Origin: Gemmatimonadota bacterium
GTDB taxonomy: Bacteria; Gemmatimonadota; Gemmatimonadetes; Gemmatimonadales; GWC2-71-9
NCBI GenBank assembly: GCA_016713785.1
Contig: JADJOM010000003.1
Location: forward strand, 1,507,501 to 1,571,500
Direction: 5' to 3'
Length of the DNA stretch: 64,000 nt
Made by a program: the position numbers and the translations under genes. Positions 1 through 8,727 of the stretch are shown here, piece by piece. The notes under the pieces are model-generated. The model made no database searches. It saw only the letters and a list, made by a program, of their open reading frames with translations, and had not been told where the DNA came from. Each line of letters begins with the position of its first letter. The stretch's first letter is position 1.

Positions 1-681
1 GGTGTGGAAGAGCGCGAAGCCGCGGAGCGCGCCCGCGGGCTCCCGCTGCAGCAGGGTATCGCCGATGCGGAGGTCGGCGGTGATGCTGAGTTCGCGGGAG
101 AGGTCGGTACCGGCCTGGAGCCGGCCGGTGAGGTCGCGGCACTCCCGCAGGCGCTCGGCCCGCGCCGGGCCGGCGGTGGAGAGCACCTCCGGATGGAGCA
201 CCGGCCGCCGCGGCAGGTCCCGCACCAGGGTGACGGTCATGTGCCGGGGGACGAAGCCCAGCCGGCTGTAGAACCCGATGTTCTCGATGGTCCGCGGCAT
301 GGTCTCGAGGCCGATGGTCCTCGCGCCCCGGTCCTTGAGCCAGGCGAGGCCCGCGAGCAGCATGGTCTTGCCGAGGCCGGCGCCCTGCCGGTCGGGACGG
401 ACCGCGAGCGGGCCCATCCAGCCCTCGCGGCCCGACAGGTGGGCCATGTTGAAGGCGCAGAGCTCGCCATCGGCGTCGCGCCAGATCATGGCGCCATCGC
501 CCGCGTCATCCACCGCGTAGCGCCAGATCACGGGATTGAGGTGCGGGACCCGCACCCCGCTCATCCCGTCGCGGCGGTAGCGGTCGGTGAACGCCTCCGA
601 GAAGACGCGATTGAGCGCCTCGACATCGCGCATGGTGGGCCGCTCGGGGCCGACGACATCACGTTCAGGCAGCCAGGCCAT
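1..681 (-). CDS. GNAT-family N-acetyltransferase, 3' end cut by window edge
   Basis: Open from an ATG at 681 to the left edge (227 codons, no stop reached). The translation begins MAWLPERDVVGPERPTM. It carries the acetyl-CoA-binding signature of the GNAT fold, MGPLAVRPDRQGAGLGK, near residues 87-103, followed by the usual TIGLETM and NIGFYSRLGF segments. After about residue 135 a second, less conserved stretch begins (LHPEVLSTAGP), so this may be a two-domain GNAT. The start lies inside the 3' end of sbcC (17-bp overlap), so it is probably the last visible gene of the sbcD-sbcC operon. The substrate cannot be predicted; family assignment is firm. Confidence 0.8.
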   Translation of the reverse strand, partial: MAWLPERDVVGPERPTMRDVEALNRVFSEAFTDRYRRDGMSGVRVPHLNPVIWRYAVDDAGDGAMIWRDADGELCAFNMAHLSGREGWMGPLAVRPDRQGAGLGKTMLLAGLAWLKDRGARTIGLETMPRTIENIGFYSRLGFVPRHMTVTLVRDLPRRPVLHPEVLSTAGPARAERLRECRDLTGRLQAGTDLSRELSITADLRIGDTLLQREPAGALRGFALFHT

Positions 682-3091
682 CGCCCGTGCCCCCGCCGAG
701 GTCGTCGTGCACCCGCGCCACCCCGCGCTCGCCATCCAGGTCCACCCGCACCACGCGGTCCATCCCCTCGCGCACCCCCTCGATGTGGGTGATCAGGATG
801 ACCTGCGGGAAGCGGTCGGCCAGGCTGCGCAGCAGGTCCACCACGGCGGCGCGCCGCTCCTCGTCGAGCGAGCCGAAGATCTCGTCGAGCACCAACAGCG
901 ACAGCGGCTGCCCCGCGCGGTCGGCGATCATCTGGCTGATGGCCAGCCGGAGCGCCAGGTTGGCGATGTCCTCCTCGCCCCCGGAGATCACCGGCTTGGG
1001 CTCGCCCCCCTCGATGATCGTGGCCACGTAGTCCTCGTCGAGCTCGAGCTCGCCGTAGCGGCCGTTGCTCAGGTCGCGGAGGAAGCCGCTCGCCAGCTCG
1101 GCCAGGTCCGGCCGCAGCTGCTGGTTGAGGTCGGTGCGCAGGTCGGTGAAGGCCCGGTCGAGCTCGTTGTGCAGCAGGAGGTCGCGGGCGGCCCGCCGCG
1201 CCTCCTCCTCGCGCCGGGTCCGCTCCTCGCGCCGGCGCTCCACGGCCGTGGCGGCCTCCGCCGCCGCGCCCTGCTCCGCCCGGGCCCGGACCGCGGCCAT
1301 CTCCCCCTCGCGCCGGGCGCGATCGGCACCCTCGGCGGCGGCACGGGCCTCGCCCCACGCCTCGTCGGAGTAGCCCAGGGCCTGGAGCCGGTCGCGCAGC
1401 GCGCGCGCCTCCGCCTCCCGCCCGGTGAGCTCGCGCTCGGCGGACTCCGCCTCGGTCACCAGCGCCTCGGCGCGCTCCGCCGCCACCCGCAGCCGCTCCG
1501 CCTGCAGCGCCACCGGGTCGAGCGCCGCCAGCATCCGCCGCACCTCGCTATGGCGGTTGGGGTCGTAGTTGGCCGGCCCCTCCCGGGCCACGAGCGCCAG
1601 CTCGGCCGCGCGGGCATCGAGGCGGACTAGCTCGGCGGTGAGGCCGGGCCCTTCCTGCGCCTGGGTCTCGAGCCGCGCCATCTCGGCGCTGGCGTGGGCC
1701 AGGCTCTTCTCCGCCTCGGCCCGCTGCCGCTCCAGCTCCTTGAGCTCCGCCGGCTCGGCGGCGAGCTGGTCGATGCGCGACTTGAAGTAGTTCCCGTTGA
1801 AGAGCACGTCCTGCAGCTGACGGTCGAGGATCCCGACCACGTTCGGGTACTCGGCGCGCAGCGGCCGCTCGCAGGTGGGGCAGGCGCCATCGGGACCCGT
1901 CTGGGTGATCTTGTCGAGCTGGTCCTTGAGCTCCTTGTACTGGTCGCGCAGCGCCTCGCGCTTGGTGCGGGCGTCCTGCAGGTCGCGGTCCCAGGCCGAG
2001 CGGCGCTCCCGCGCCGCCTCCTCGAGCGCCTCGTGCCGCTGCCGGTACTCCGCCAGCCGCACCCGTGCCCGTTCCAGCAGCTCCGGCGCGGGAAGCCGCG
2101 CGGCGCGCGCCCGCACCTGCTGCAGCAGCGCCCGGGTCTCCTCCAACTGGGCCTGGGCCACCTGGCGCTTGGCGTACTGTCCCGCGAGTTCGTCCAGCCG
2201 ATGCCGCTCGGCACGCAGCTCCTCGAGGGGCGCCAGCTCCTGCCGGAGACCCTCCAGCCGCCCCCGGGCCTCATTGGCGCCGACCAGCTCGCGGTCGAGC
2301 TGCTGGAACCGCTCCCGGGCGGTCTGCACCCGGTGGTCGGCCAGGCGGAGGTCGCCCTGGATGGCGGCCACCTGATCGCGCTTGGCCTGCATCTCCTGCC
2401 AGCGCGGGGCCACCTCGCCCCGCCGGCGCTCGGCCGCCTCCATGGCCGCCACCGCCTCCGCCACCAGCCGCGCGGCGGTCGCCTGCCGTTCCGCCGCGCG
2501 CGCCGCCTCGCGGTCGAGCTCGGCGGGATCGGGGAGCTGGGCCTCGAGCGCCGTGAGGGTGGCGCGGATGCGGGTGCGCTCCTCCCGCAGGCGCTCCTGG
2601 GCCCGCTGCAACCGGTCGTAGCCCAGGACCCGCGCCAGGAACTGGGCGCGCTCCACCGGCTTCATGGCGGCCATCACCGCGAGCTGCTTCTGCCCGGTGA
2701 AGTAGGTGTTGAAGAACTCCTCGCGGGTCATGCCGAGGAGGCGGCTCACCTTCTCGGTGACGGCCTGGAGGCTGTTGGCCACCGGGGCGGTGTCGTTGTC
2801 CTGGTACAGCTCGGCGCCGTTCAGGGTCCGGACCGCGCGGTAGCGATGCGGCCCCAGGGCGAAGTCGAGCTCCACCTTGACCGGGGCGCGGGGCCCCGCG
2901 CCGCGGCGGCGGATGGTCTCGCGGGTGCCGCGCGCCGCGTCGGCGCCGTAGAGGGCCCAGGCGATGGCCTCGAGCAGGGTGGTCTTCCCCGCCCCGTTGG
3001 GGCCGATGATGCCCGTGAGCCCGGCCCCGAGGACGAGTTCGGTGTCCTCGTGCTGGCGGAAGTTGAGCAGGCGCAGGCGCTCGATCTGCAT
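665..3091 (-). CDS. sbcC: Exonuclease SbcC (Rad50-like SMC ATPase)
   Basis: This is the ATPase and coiled-coil subunit of the SbcCD nuclease, which cleaves hairpins and blocked double-strand ends. The 808-aa protein (from MQIERLRLLNF) has Walker A GPNGAGKTT at residues 30-38. Long Arg/Glu/Ala-rich coiled coils flank a zinc hook CPTCERPL near residue 404. The ABC signature region (VISGGEEDIANLALRLA) and Walker B LLVLDEIFGSLDEE lie near the C-terminus. It is shorter than E. coli SbcC and closer in size to archaeal Rad50. The start was chosen because the ATG overlaps the sbcD stop by one base (TGATG); an in-frame start five codons upstream also exists. Confidence 0.95.
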   Translation of the reverse strand: MQIERLRLLNFRQHEDTELVLGAGLTGIIGPNGAGKTTLLEAIAWALYGADAARGTRETIRRRGAGPRAPVKVELDFALGPHRYRAVRTLNGAELYQDNDTAPVANSLQAVTEKVSRLLGMTREEFFNTYFTGQKQLAVMAAMKPVERAQFLARVLGYDRLQRAQERLREERTRIRATLTALEAQLPDPAELDREAARAAERQATAARLVAEAVAAMEAAERRRGEVAPRWQEMQAKRDQVAAIQGDLRLADHRVQTARERFQQLDRELVGANEARGRLEGLRQELAPLEELRAERHRLDELAGQYAKRQVAQAQLEETRALLQQVRARAARLPAPELLERARVRLAEYRQRHEALEEAARERRSAWDRDLQDARTKREALRDQYKELKDQLDKITQTGPDGACPTCERPLRAEYPNVVGILDRQLQDVLFNGNYFKSRIDQLAAEPAELKELERQRAEAEKSLAHASAEMARLETQAQEGPGLTAELVRLDARAAELALVAREGPANYDPNRHSEVRRMLAALDPVALQAERLRVAAERAEALVTEAESAERELTGREAEARALRDRLQALGYSDEAWGEARAAAEGADRARREGEMAAVRARAEQGAAAEAATAVERRREERTRREEEARRAARDLLLHNELDRAFTDLRTDLNQQLRPDLAELASGFLRDLSNGRYGELELDEDYVATIIEGGEPKPVISGGEEDIANLALRLAISQMIADRAGQPLSLLVLDEIFGSLDEERRAAVVDLLRSLADRFPQVILITHIEGVREGMDRVVRVDLDGERGVARVHDDLGGGTGDGLAA

Positions 3092-4269
3092 CAGCCCTCC
3101 GCCCACTCCCGCTCGACCTGCGCCATCATCTCCACCCCGGCCCGGACGAAGGCCTCGCGGTCGACCTCGCCGGGCAGCAGCCGGCGGCCGAGGTAGTCCT
3201 CCACGATCTCGGGGAGGGTCTGGCGACGGCCCGGGGCGCCCACACCCACCTCGCGATGGGACTCGGGCCGCCGCAGGTCCAGCTGGTAGTGCAGCGCGGC
3301 CGCCTTGTAGCCTCGGATGGCCGAGTAGTTGAGCTCCCGCCCGGTGTGCCGCGGGATGTTGCGCACCACCTGGCGGAGCACCTGGTCGGCATAGCCGCCG
3401 GGCACCGCCTCGAGCGCGCGGGACAGCTCGGCATCGATCTCCGCCCCGGTCCGGCCGGCGCCGTCGATGGCCGGGAGGTCGAGCACCCGCCGGGCCAGCG
3501 GCACTGGCCGCCGCTCGACGGCGCCGCTCTCCAGGTCCACCAGCAGCCAGCCCTTGCCGGGAATGCGCTGGTCCCGCTCGTCAGCGAGCTCGCCCCAGGG
3601 GTTGGGGCTCACGTACTCGAGCGCGCCGCTGTACCAGACCCGCGGCGCCACCTCGCGCTGCACGTGATAGTGGCCCAGCGCCACGTAGCTCCAGCCGCCG
3701 CGCGCCAGCTCGTCGCGGGCCAGCAGCGCGCCGCCGTACTCGGCGGAGGAGCGGTCGGAGGGGAAGATGCCCTCCACCTCGCCGTGGAGCATCAGGACCT
3801 GGTGCGGCTCGCCGCCCTCCCGCTGCAGCACCGGGCGCTCGCCGGTGATCAGCGCCATGTGGGGCACGGCGAGCACGGACAGGCCGAGCCGCGGCCAGGC
3901 GAGCCGCCGCGGCTCATCGGCCACCACGTCGGCGCCCAGGCTCTCGAACAGGCCCAGGATGGAGCCGGTCTCGGTGGAGCGTGGGGTGTCGTGGTTGCCG
4001 GCGATGAGCACCAGCGGGGCCTCCGGCAGCGCCTCGCGCAGCCGGTGGAACTGCTGGAAGGCGAAGAGGATGCTGTGGTTGGTGGGCCGGACCGAGTGGA
4101 AGAGGTCGCCGGCCACGACGATGGCCGCCGGCCGGGCGTCGATGACCTGGTCCACCGCGCGGCGGAAGGCATGCGCGACGTCCGCCTCACGCTGGTTGAG
4201 GCCGGTGGCGGTCTGGCGATGGAACTGGCGGAAGCCGAGATGCAGGTCGGCGAGGTGCGCGATCTTCAC
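3091..4269 (-). CDS. sbcD: Exonuclease SbcD (Mre11-like nuclease subunit)
   Basis: This is the metallophosphoesterase nuclease partner of SbcC, acting on DNA ends. The 392-aa protein starts VKIAHLADLHLGF from a GTG at 4269. It shows the ordered metal-binding motifs of the family: ADLHLG (about residue 7), VVAGDLFH, LIAGNHDTP, LMLHGEVEG and ALGHYHVQ. The C-terminal third matches the capping and SbcC-binding region. No clear Shine-Dalgarno precedes the GTG. The frame stays open far upstream, but only this start gives the conserved N-terminus. Translation is coupled to sbcC by a one-base stop/start overlap. Confidence 0.95.
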   Translation of the reverse strand: MKIAHLADLHLGFRQFHRQTATGLNQREADVAHAFRRAVDQVIDARPAAIVVAGDLFHSVRPTNHSILFAFQQFHRLREALPEAPLVLIAGNHDTPRSTETGSILGLFESLGADVVADEPRRLAWPRLGLSVLAVPHMALITGERPVLQREGGEPHQVLMLHGEVEGIFPSDRSSAEYGGALLARDELARGGWSYVALGHYHVQREVAPRVWYSGALEYVSPNPWGELADERDQRIPGKGWLLVDLESGAVERRPVPLARRVLDLPAIDGAGRTGAEIDAELSRALEAVPGGYADQVLRQVVRNIPRHTGRELNYSAIRGYKAAALHYQLDLRRPESHREVGVGAPGRRQTLPEIVEDYLGRRLLPGEVDREAFVRAGVEMMAQVEREWAEG

Positions 4270-4413
4270 GGGGGGAATTCTAAGCCGGGCACGACATCGC
4301 GTAAGGGCGGCGAGGGGCCTCGTGCGGGGGCGGGCCGGTCGCACGGGCCCGCCGGGCGACGCGCCATTTCCGCACCTTGCCCCCTCCCGCCCCTCCCAGC
4401 GACCATACCAGCC

Positions 4414-4812
4414 ATGGACAGCCTGGCACGCGCGGACCCCGACCGAGCCCAGGCGGCACGGCTCCGCGGCCTGGGCGCGGCGCCGGTGCCGGTGCGCTTC
4501 CCGGTCCGCAGCCTCGGGCCCGCGGCCCGGCTCCGGCGGGCGGCGCTGGGCCCGCTCGGGGGGCTCGTGGTGGCCGTCGCGGTACTGCCGGTGCCGATCA
4601 TCCACCTGGTCCTGCCGCCCGTGGCGCTGCTGACCGGGGTGGTGCTGGGAGTCCGCCGGGGCCTGGTCCGGGCGCTGTTTGGCGCCGCGCGCGGCACCTG
4701 CCCCTGCTGCGGGCAGGAGCAGTCGCTGGGCCTCACCGGGACACCCTACCGGCTGCCGCGGGAACTCAAGTGCCACGCCTGCCGGCAGATCCTGATCCTC
4801 GAGGCGGAGTAG
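4414..4812 (+). CDS. Small membrane protein with C-terminal zinc ribbon
   Basis: A 132-aa protein I do not recognise as a named family. Residues 1-47 are Ala/Arg-rich and probably cytoplasmic. A long hydrophobic stretch (GGLVVAVAVLPVPIIHLVLP and onward, about residues 49-78) could form one or two membrane helices. The C-terminal half contains two cysteine clusters, CPCCGQEQ near residue 92 and CHACRQI near residue 122, as in a treble-clef or zinc-ribbon metal site. The ATG at 4414 was chosen because hydrophobicity and composition start there; the upstream open frame is antisense to sbcD. It is divergent from sbcD and has no obvious partner. Confidence 0.6.
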   Translation: MDSLARADPDRAQAARLRGLGAAPVPVRFPVRSLGPAARLRRAALGPLGGLVVAVAVLPVPIIHLVLPPVALLTGVVLGVRRGLVRALFGAARGTCPCCGQEQSLGLTGTPYRLPRELKCHACRQILILEAE

Positions 4813-4910
4813 CGGCGCAGCACGGCATCGGGCACCTGCCGGGCGCAATCCCGATCCCCCGGTGCGTGCTTTCGCCCGGGCGCCTCTGGCCGCCACCCCG
4901 CCCGTCGCCT

Positions 4911-4924
4911 TACACTTAGAGCGC
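4911..4924 (+). promoter_or_regulatory. Candidate -10 element for a leaderless or near-leaderless transcript
   Basis: TACACT at 4911-4916 sits in a locally AT-richer patch. It lies 8 bases upstream of the ATG at 4925, so transcription would begin at or next to the start codon. No Shine-Dalgarno is present. I see no convincing -35 box at 16-18 bp, so the call is tentative. Confidence 0.35.
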
Positions 4925-7825
4925 ATGTTCGCGATCCGCCACGCTGTCCGTCTGGCCGGGTGCCTGCTGCTGTCGACCGTTGCCTCGGCCGCAGTGGCGC
5001 AGGCGCGCCCGCCGCGCGACTCCGCGCTCGTGGCGCGACAGCTGGCCGCCGCTCGTGACGCGGCGCGCATTCCCCTCCTGCTCGAACTCGCGGCACTGCG
5101 CGAACACCAGCCCATCGAGGCGCTGCGCCTGGCCGATGAGGCACTCGCCCTGCTGCGCGGACACCCGGCGCCGGCGTCCGAGGCGCAGGCCCGCCTGCTG
5201 CGGGCCACCGCGCTCGAGATGCAGGGGGAATACCCCGCCTCGCTGGCCGAGGCGGAGCGCGCGGAGTCGCTGGCCGTGACGCTGCACGCCGACACCCTCC
5301 GTGATGCAGCCAGCATCGCTGCGGGGCGTGCCCTGTGGCGCCTGTCGCGCTTCGCTCCCGCGCTGGCCAGGGCCGAGTCCGCGGCCGCCCGCATCGGGGC
5401 CCGGGGCCCCTCGATTGCGCTGGCCCGCAGTTACAACCTCGTCGGCGGCATCCATCATGGCATGGGCAACCTGGATGCGGCCCTCGATCGCTACCTGGCG
5501 GCGCTGCGCCTCGGGGAGGAGTTCCGCGACGAGGAGATGATCGCCCGGGCGCACAACAACATCGGCCTGGCCTACTGGGATCTCAATCGCTTCGCGGATG
5601 CGCTCGCGGCGCTGCAGCGGGCGCTGGCGCTGCTCGAACCGGGCGCCAAGCCGAGCCTCACCAACACCCTCAACAATCTCGGGCTGGTGCTGCTCGAGAT
5701 GGACCGGCCGCGCGAGGCCATCCCCTACCTCGAGCGCGCCCTGGTCCTGGACCGCGCCTCGGGCGACCGGTTCGGGCAGGCCAAGGAGCTGAGCAACCTG
5801 GGCTGGTGCTACAAGGAGCTGAAGCAGTACGACCGCGCCACGGAATACCAGCGGCAGGCGCTGGCCATCCGGGTGGAGATCGGGGACAAGGACGGCGTGG
5901 CCCGCACCCGGGGGGCGCTGGGGGAGCTGGCGCTTGTGGCGGGCGACACGGCCGGGGCCATCCGGATGCTGGAGCAGGCCAGCGCACTGGCGCGGGAACT
6001 CCAGAGCTCCCTCGACGAGGCGGACCAGCTCGACACCCTCTCCCGGATCAAGGCCATCACGGGAGACACCGCGGGCGCCTTCCGGGCACTCCGGCGCCTC
6101 CACGAACTGACGGTGGCCCAGTCCGACAGCGCCCTGGGCCGGCGGACCGCCGAACTCGACGCGCAGTACCAGGCCCGGGAACGGGAACGCGAGCTGCTGG
6201 CGGCCCGGACCGAGGCGGAAGAGCGCCGGCGGCGCCTGTGGTGGCTGGTCGCCGGGACCATCGTGCTGGCCACCGCGCTCGGGCTCCTGGCCGTGGTCCA
6301 CGCCCGCAGCGTACGGGGCCAGCGGGCGCTGGCCGAATCGGAGCTGCGCTACCGCGCCCTGTTCGAGACGTCCGGGGTGCCGACGCTGCTGCTGGACACC
6401 GGCGCGCGCCAGGTGCTCGACCTGAACGCGCCGGCGCGCGCCCTCGCCGGCCTCATGTCGTGGTCGGCGCCGGTCGACGTCGAGGCCATGGCCCCTGAGT
6501 GGCTGCGGCGGGCCCTGGGCCGGGCGCTGGAACCCGTGACCGGGGACCACCTGGCCCTCGAGGACAGCTGGACCGGGCCCGGCGGCCAGGTCCGGTGGAC
6601 GGAGATCCGCGGCAGCGAGGTGGCACTCGGAGGCCGGGCCTGTCGCCTGGTGACGCTGCGCGACGCCACGGAGGTGCGGGTCCAGGAGGAGGCGCGCCAG
6701 CGGGAGGAAAAGCTGCGGTCGCTGGGCGTCCTGGCGGGCGGGATCGCCCACGACTTCAACAACGCGCTCACCTCGATCCTCGGCCACGTGGCGCTCGCCA
6801 AGGACGCCGACCCCGCCGAGCGCGGGGAGCTGCTCGACTGCGCGGAGCAGGCCGCCGTCGGGGCGAGCCGCCTCACGGTGCAGCTGCTGGCGTTCGCCAA
6901 GGGGGGCCAGCCGCAGCGGCGGCCCACCGACCTGGCGCGCCTGCTGCGCGATGCGGTGGTGCTGGCCGGCGCGGGCTCGCACATGCGGGTGGATCTCGAG
7001 TTGCCCGCCGACTTGTGGCCCGGGCAGGTGGACCCCGGCCAGTTGAGCCAGGTGGTGAGCAACCTGGTGATCAACGCCGCCCAGGCCACCGGTGAGGGCG
7101 GGCGGCTGCTGATCACGGCCGCGAACGTCCTCGACCGCGCGTCGGGCGGCACCGAGCCGGATGGGCAGCGGTTCGTCCGCATCGACTTCCGCGACAACGG
7201 TTCCGGCATCCCCGCCGCGATCCGTGACCGGGTCTTCGAGCCGTACTTCACCACCAAGCGGGGCGGCAACGGCCTCGGGCTGGCCACGGCGTTCGCGATC
7301 TGCCAGAACCACGGCGGCCAGCTCACCTGCACCTCCGAGGAGGGACGCGGCACCACCTTTTCGGCCATCGTCCCCGCGGCCGCCGAGGCGCCCGTGGTGC
7401 CCGAGGCCGTCGCAGCCGCCACGCCGCGCGGCGGCGGACGGATCCTGGTCCTGGAAGACGAGCCACTGGTGCAGAACGTCCTGCGCCGCATGCTGCAGCA
7501 GTGGGGCTACGAGGTCGAGGTCGTGCCCGAGGGCCGGATGGCCGTCGAGCGCTACCTCGAGCGGCGGCGGGGCGGGGCACCCTTCGACCTGCTCATCATG
7601 GACCTGACGATCCCGGGTGGCATGGGCGGGCGTCAGGCGCTGGCGGAGATCCACGCGCACGATCCCCGCGCCCGCGCCATCGTGGCCAGCGGCTATTCGG
7701 ATGACCCGACCATGGCCAACTTCGGCGCCGCGGGCTTCGCCGCGGCGCTCGCCAAGCCGTTCCTGCCGGCCGACCTCGCGCGGGTACTCGCGCGGGTCCA
7801 GGCGGGACCGCCCCGGCCCGGCTGA
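4925..7825 (+). CDS. Hybrid sensor histidine kinase with periplasmic TPR sensor and C-terminal receiver
   Basis: A 966-aa protein with a signal-peptide-like N-terminus (CLLLSTVASAAVAQ), then an extended tetratricopeptide region at about residues 35-400 (for example AHNNIGLAYWDLNRFADAL and LSNLGWCYKELKQYDRATEY). A transmembrane helix follows at about 438-460, then a PAS-like domain at about 475-590. The HATPase kinase has the phospho-acceptor His609 in GGIAHDFNNALT, an N box NLVINAAQAT and G boxes DNGSGIP and GNGLGLA. A receiver domain ends the protein, with Asp893 in LLIMDLTIPGG. The topology places the TPRs in the periplasm, which suggests a protein- or peptide-binding sensor. No dedicated response regulator is adjacent. 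Confidence 0.9.
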   Translation: MFAIRHAVRLAGCLLLSTVASAAVAQARPPRDSALVARQLAAARDAARIPLLLELAALREHQPIEALRLADEALALLRGHPAPASEAQARLLRATALEMQGEYPASLAEAERAESLAVTLHADTLRDAASIAAGRALWRLSRFAPALARAESAAARIGARGPSIALARSYNLVGGIHHGMGNLDAALDRYLAALRLGEEFRDEEMIARAHNNIGLAYWDLNRFADALAALQRALALLEPGAKPSLTNTLNNLGLVLLEMDRPREAIPYLERALVLDRASGDRFGQAKELSNLGWCYKELKQYDRATEYQRQALAIRVEIGDKDGVARTRGALGELALVAGDTAGAIRMLEQASALARELQSSLDEADQLDTLSRIKAITGDTAGAFRALRRLHELTVAQSDSALGRRTAELDAQYQARERERELLAARTEAEERRRRLWWLVAGTIVLATALGLLAVVHARSVRGQRALAESELRYRALFETSGVPTLLLDTGARQVLDLNAPARALAGLMSWSAPVDVEAMAPEWLRRALGRALEPVTGDHLALEDSWTGPGGQVRWTEIRGSEVALGGRACRLVTLRDATEVRVQEEARQREEKLRSLGVLAGGIAHDFNNALTSILGHVALAKDADPAERGELLDCAEQAAVGASRLTVQLLAFAKGGQPQRRPTDLARLLRDAVVLAGAGSHMRVDLELPADLWPGQVDPGQLSQVVSNLVINAAQATGEGGRLLITAANVLDRASGGTEPDGQRFVRIDFRDNGSGIPAAIRDRVFEPYFTTKRGGNGLGLATAFAICQNHGGQLTCTSEEGRGTTFSAIVPAAAEAPVVPEAVAAATPRGGGRILVLEDEPLVQNVLRRMLQQWGYEVEVVPEGRMAVERYLERRRGGAPFDLLIMDLTIPGGMGGRQALAEIHAHDPRARAIVASGYSDDPTMANFGAAGFAAALAKPFLPADLARVLARVQAGPPRPG

Positions 7826-7873
7826 CCACGCGCCGCGGCGCCCGCCCCGACTTCCCCGGCCGCAGCGCCGGGC

Positions 7874-7887
7874 TATCTTCTCCGCCC
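7874..7887 (+). promoter_or_regulatory. Candidate -10 element immediately upstream of the DUF481 gene
   Basis: TATCTT at 7874-7879 ends 8 bases before the ATG at 7888 in an otherwise GC-rich gap, with no Shine-Dalgarno. This is the same geometry as at 4911 and 20530 and fits leaderless transcription. No good -35 box was found. Confidence 0.35.
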
Positions 7888-8655
7888 ATGCGAAGCCCCC
7901 TCCTCCTGCCGGCCGCCTGGGTCCTGCTCGCCGGCCTCGCTCCCGCCCGCCTGGCGGCGTGGGCGCCCGATGACAGCACCGCCCATTGGTCGGCCACCGC
8001 CGAGCTCTCGTACACCGACGTCAACGGCAACAAGTCGCTCTCGCTCTTCAGCACCGGCTTCGGGTTCAAGCGGCAGGGGGGGCGGGTGTTCGAGCTCGTC
8101 TTCCAGACCGGGATGCGCTACGGCAAGAGCGAAGGCGAGGTGGCGGCGGAGAACTACGATGCCGAACTCAGCACCCGCTTCCGGCCGGCCTCGTGGGTCT
8201 CGCCGTTCTTCTACAGCAAGGCCTCGCGGGACCGGCTCAAGAACGTCGACGTGCGGGTCGCCGCGGCGGCGGGCGCCGAGGTGAACCTGCTGCAGCCGAC
8301 CGACCAGCGGGTCTCGCTCGGCGTGGCCATCCTGCAGGACTACGAGCGCCGGCTCCTGCCGGAAGGGAGCACCTCGGCGGAGACCGTCTCCCTCACCCGG
8401 TTCAACCTGCGCTTCGTGGCGCGGCCGGTGCTCCGCAAGGGCGTGACGGCGGAACACCGCACCCAGTACGAGCCGGTGGCCGGTCACCTCGGGGACTACC
8501 TGTTCAGCTCGCAGACCTCGCTGCGGGTGCTGCTCACCGGCGGGCTCGCGCTGCAGACGAGCTACCAGTACAACTACGACTCCTCCCCCGCCCCGGGGGT
8601 CACCAGCCGCTCCGACCGGGCGATCACCACGGGGCTGATCGTCGAGCTGCGCTAG
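7888..8655 (+). CDS. DUF481-family outer-membrane beta-barrel protein
   Basis: A 255-aa secreted protein. It has a signal peptide (LLLPAAWVLLAGLAPARLAA) and then alternating short amphipathic beta-strands. The N-terminal block (ATAELSYTDVNGNKSLSLF), the middle (ELSTRFRPASWVSPFFYSK) and the end (SYQYNYDSSPAPGVTSRSD) match the DUF481/YdiY family of predicted salt-inducible outer-membrane proteins. It lacks the usual terminal Phe and ends in VELR, which is atypical for a BAM substrate. The gene stands alone between the TPR kinase and a strong bidirectional terminator. The function of the family is unknown. Confidence 0.8.
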   Translation: MRSPLLLPAAWVLLAGLAPARLAAWAPDDSTAHWSATAELSYTDVNGNKSLSLFSTGFGFKRQGGRVFELVFQTGMRYGKSEGEVAAENYDAELSTRFRPASWVSPFFYSKASRDRLKNVDVRVAAAAGAEVNLLQPTDQRVSLGVAILQDYERRLLPEGSTSAETVSLTRFNLRFVARPVLRKGVTAEHRTQYEPVAGHLGDYLFSSQTSLRVLLTGGLALQTSYQYNYDSSPAPGVTSRSDRAITTGLIVELR

Positions 8656-8668
8656 CCGGGCGGGACCG

Positions 8669-8714
8669 ACGCGACGAGGGCTCCGGGCCGACCGGCCTGG
8701 AGCCCTCGTCGCGT
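8669..8714. terminator. Bidirectional intrinsic terminator-like hairpin
   Basis: A perfect 16-bp inverted repeat (8669-8684 with 8699-8714). Its 14-nt loop contains a further GGCC/GGCC pairing. It lies between the convergent DUF481 gene and herA, 14 bases after one stop and 13 beyond the other. There is no U-tract, as is common in very GC-rich genomes. Confidence 0.8.
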
Positions 8715-8727
8715 GCGAGGCACCACC

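Noticed and set aside
4916..7660. About 914-codon minus-strand open frame opposite the TPR hybrid kinase
   Set aside because: Composition is low-complexity (Gln/Arg/Pro/Gly) with no motif, while the plus strand encodes an unmistakable TPR kinase.
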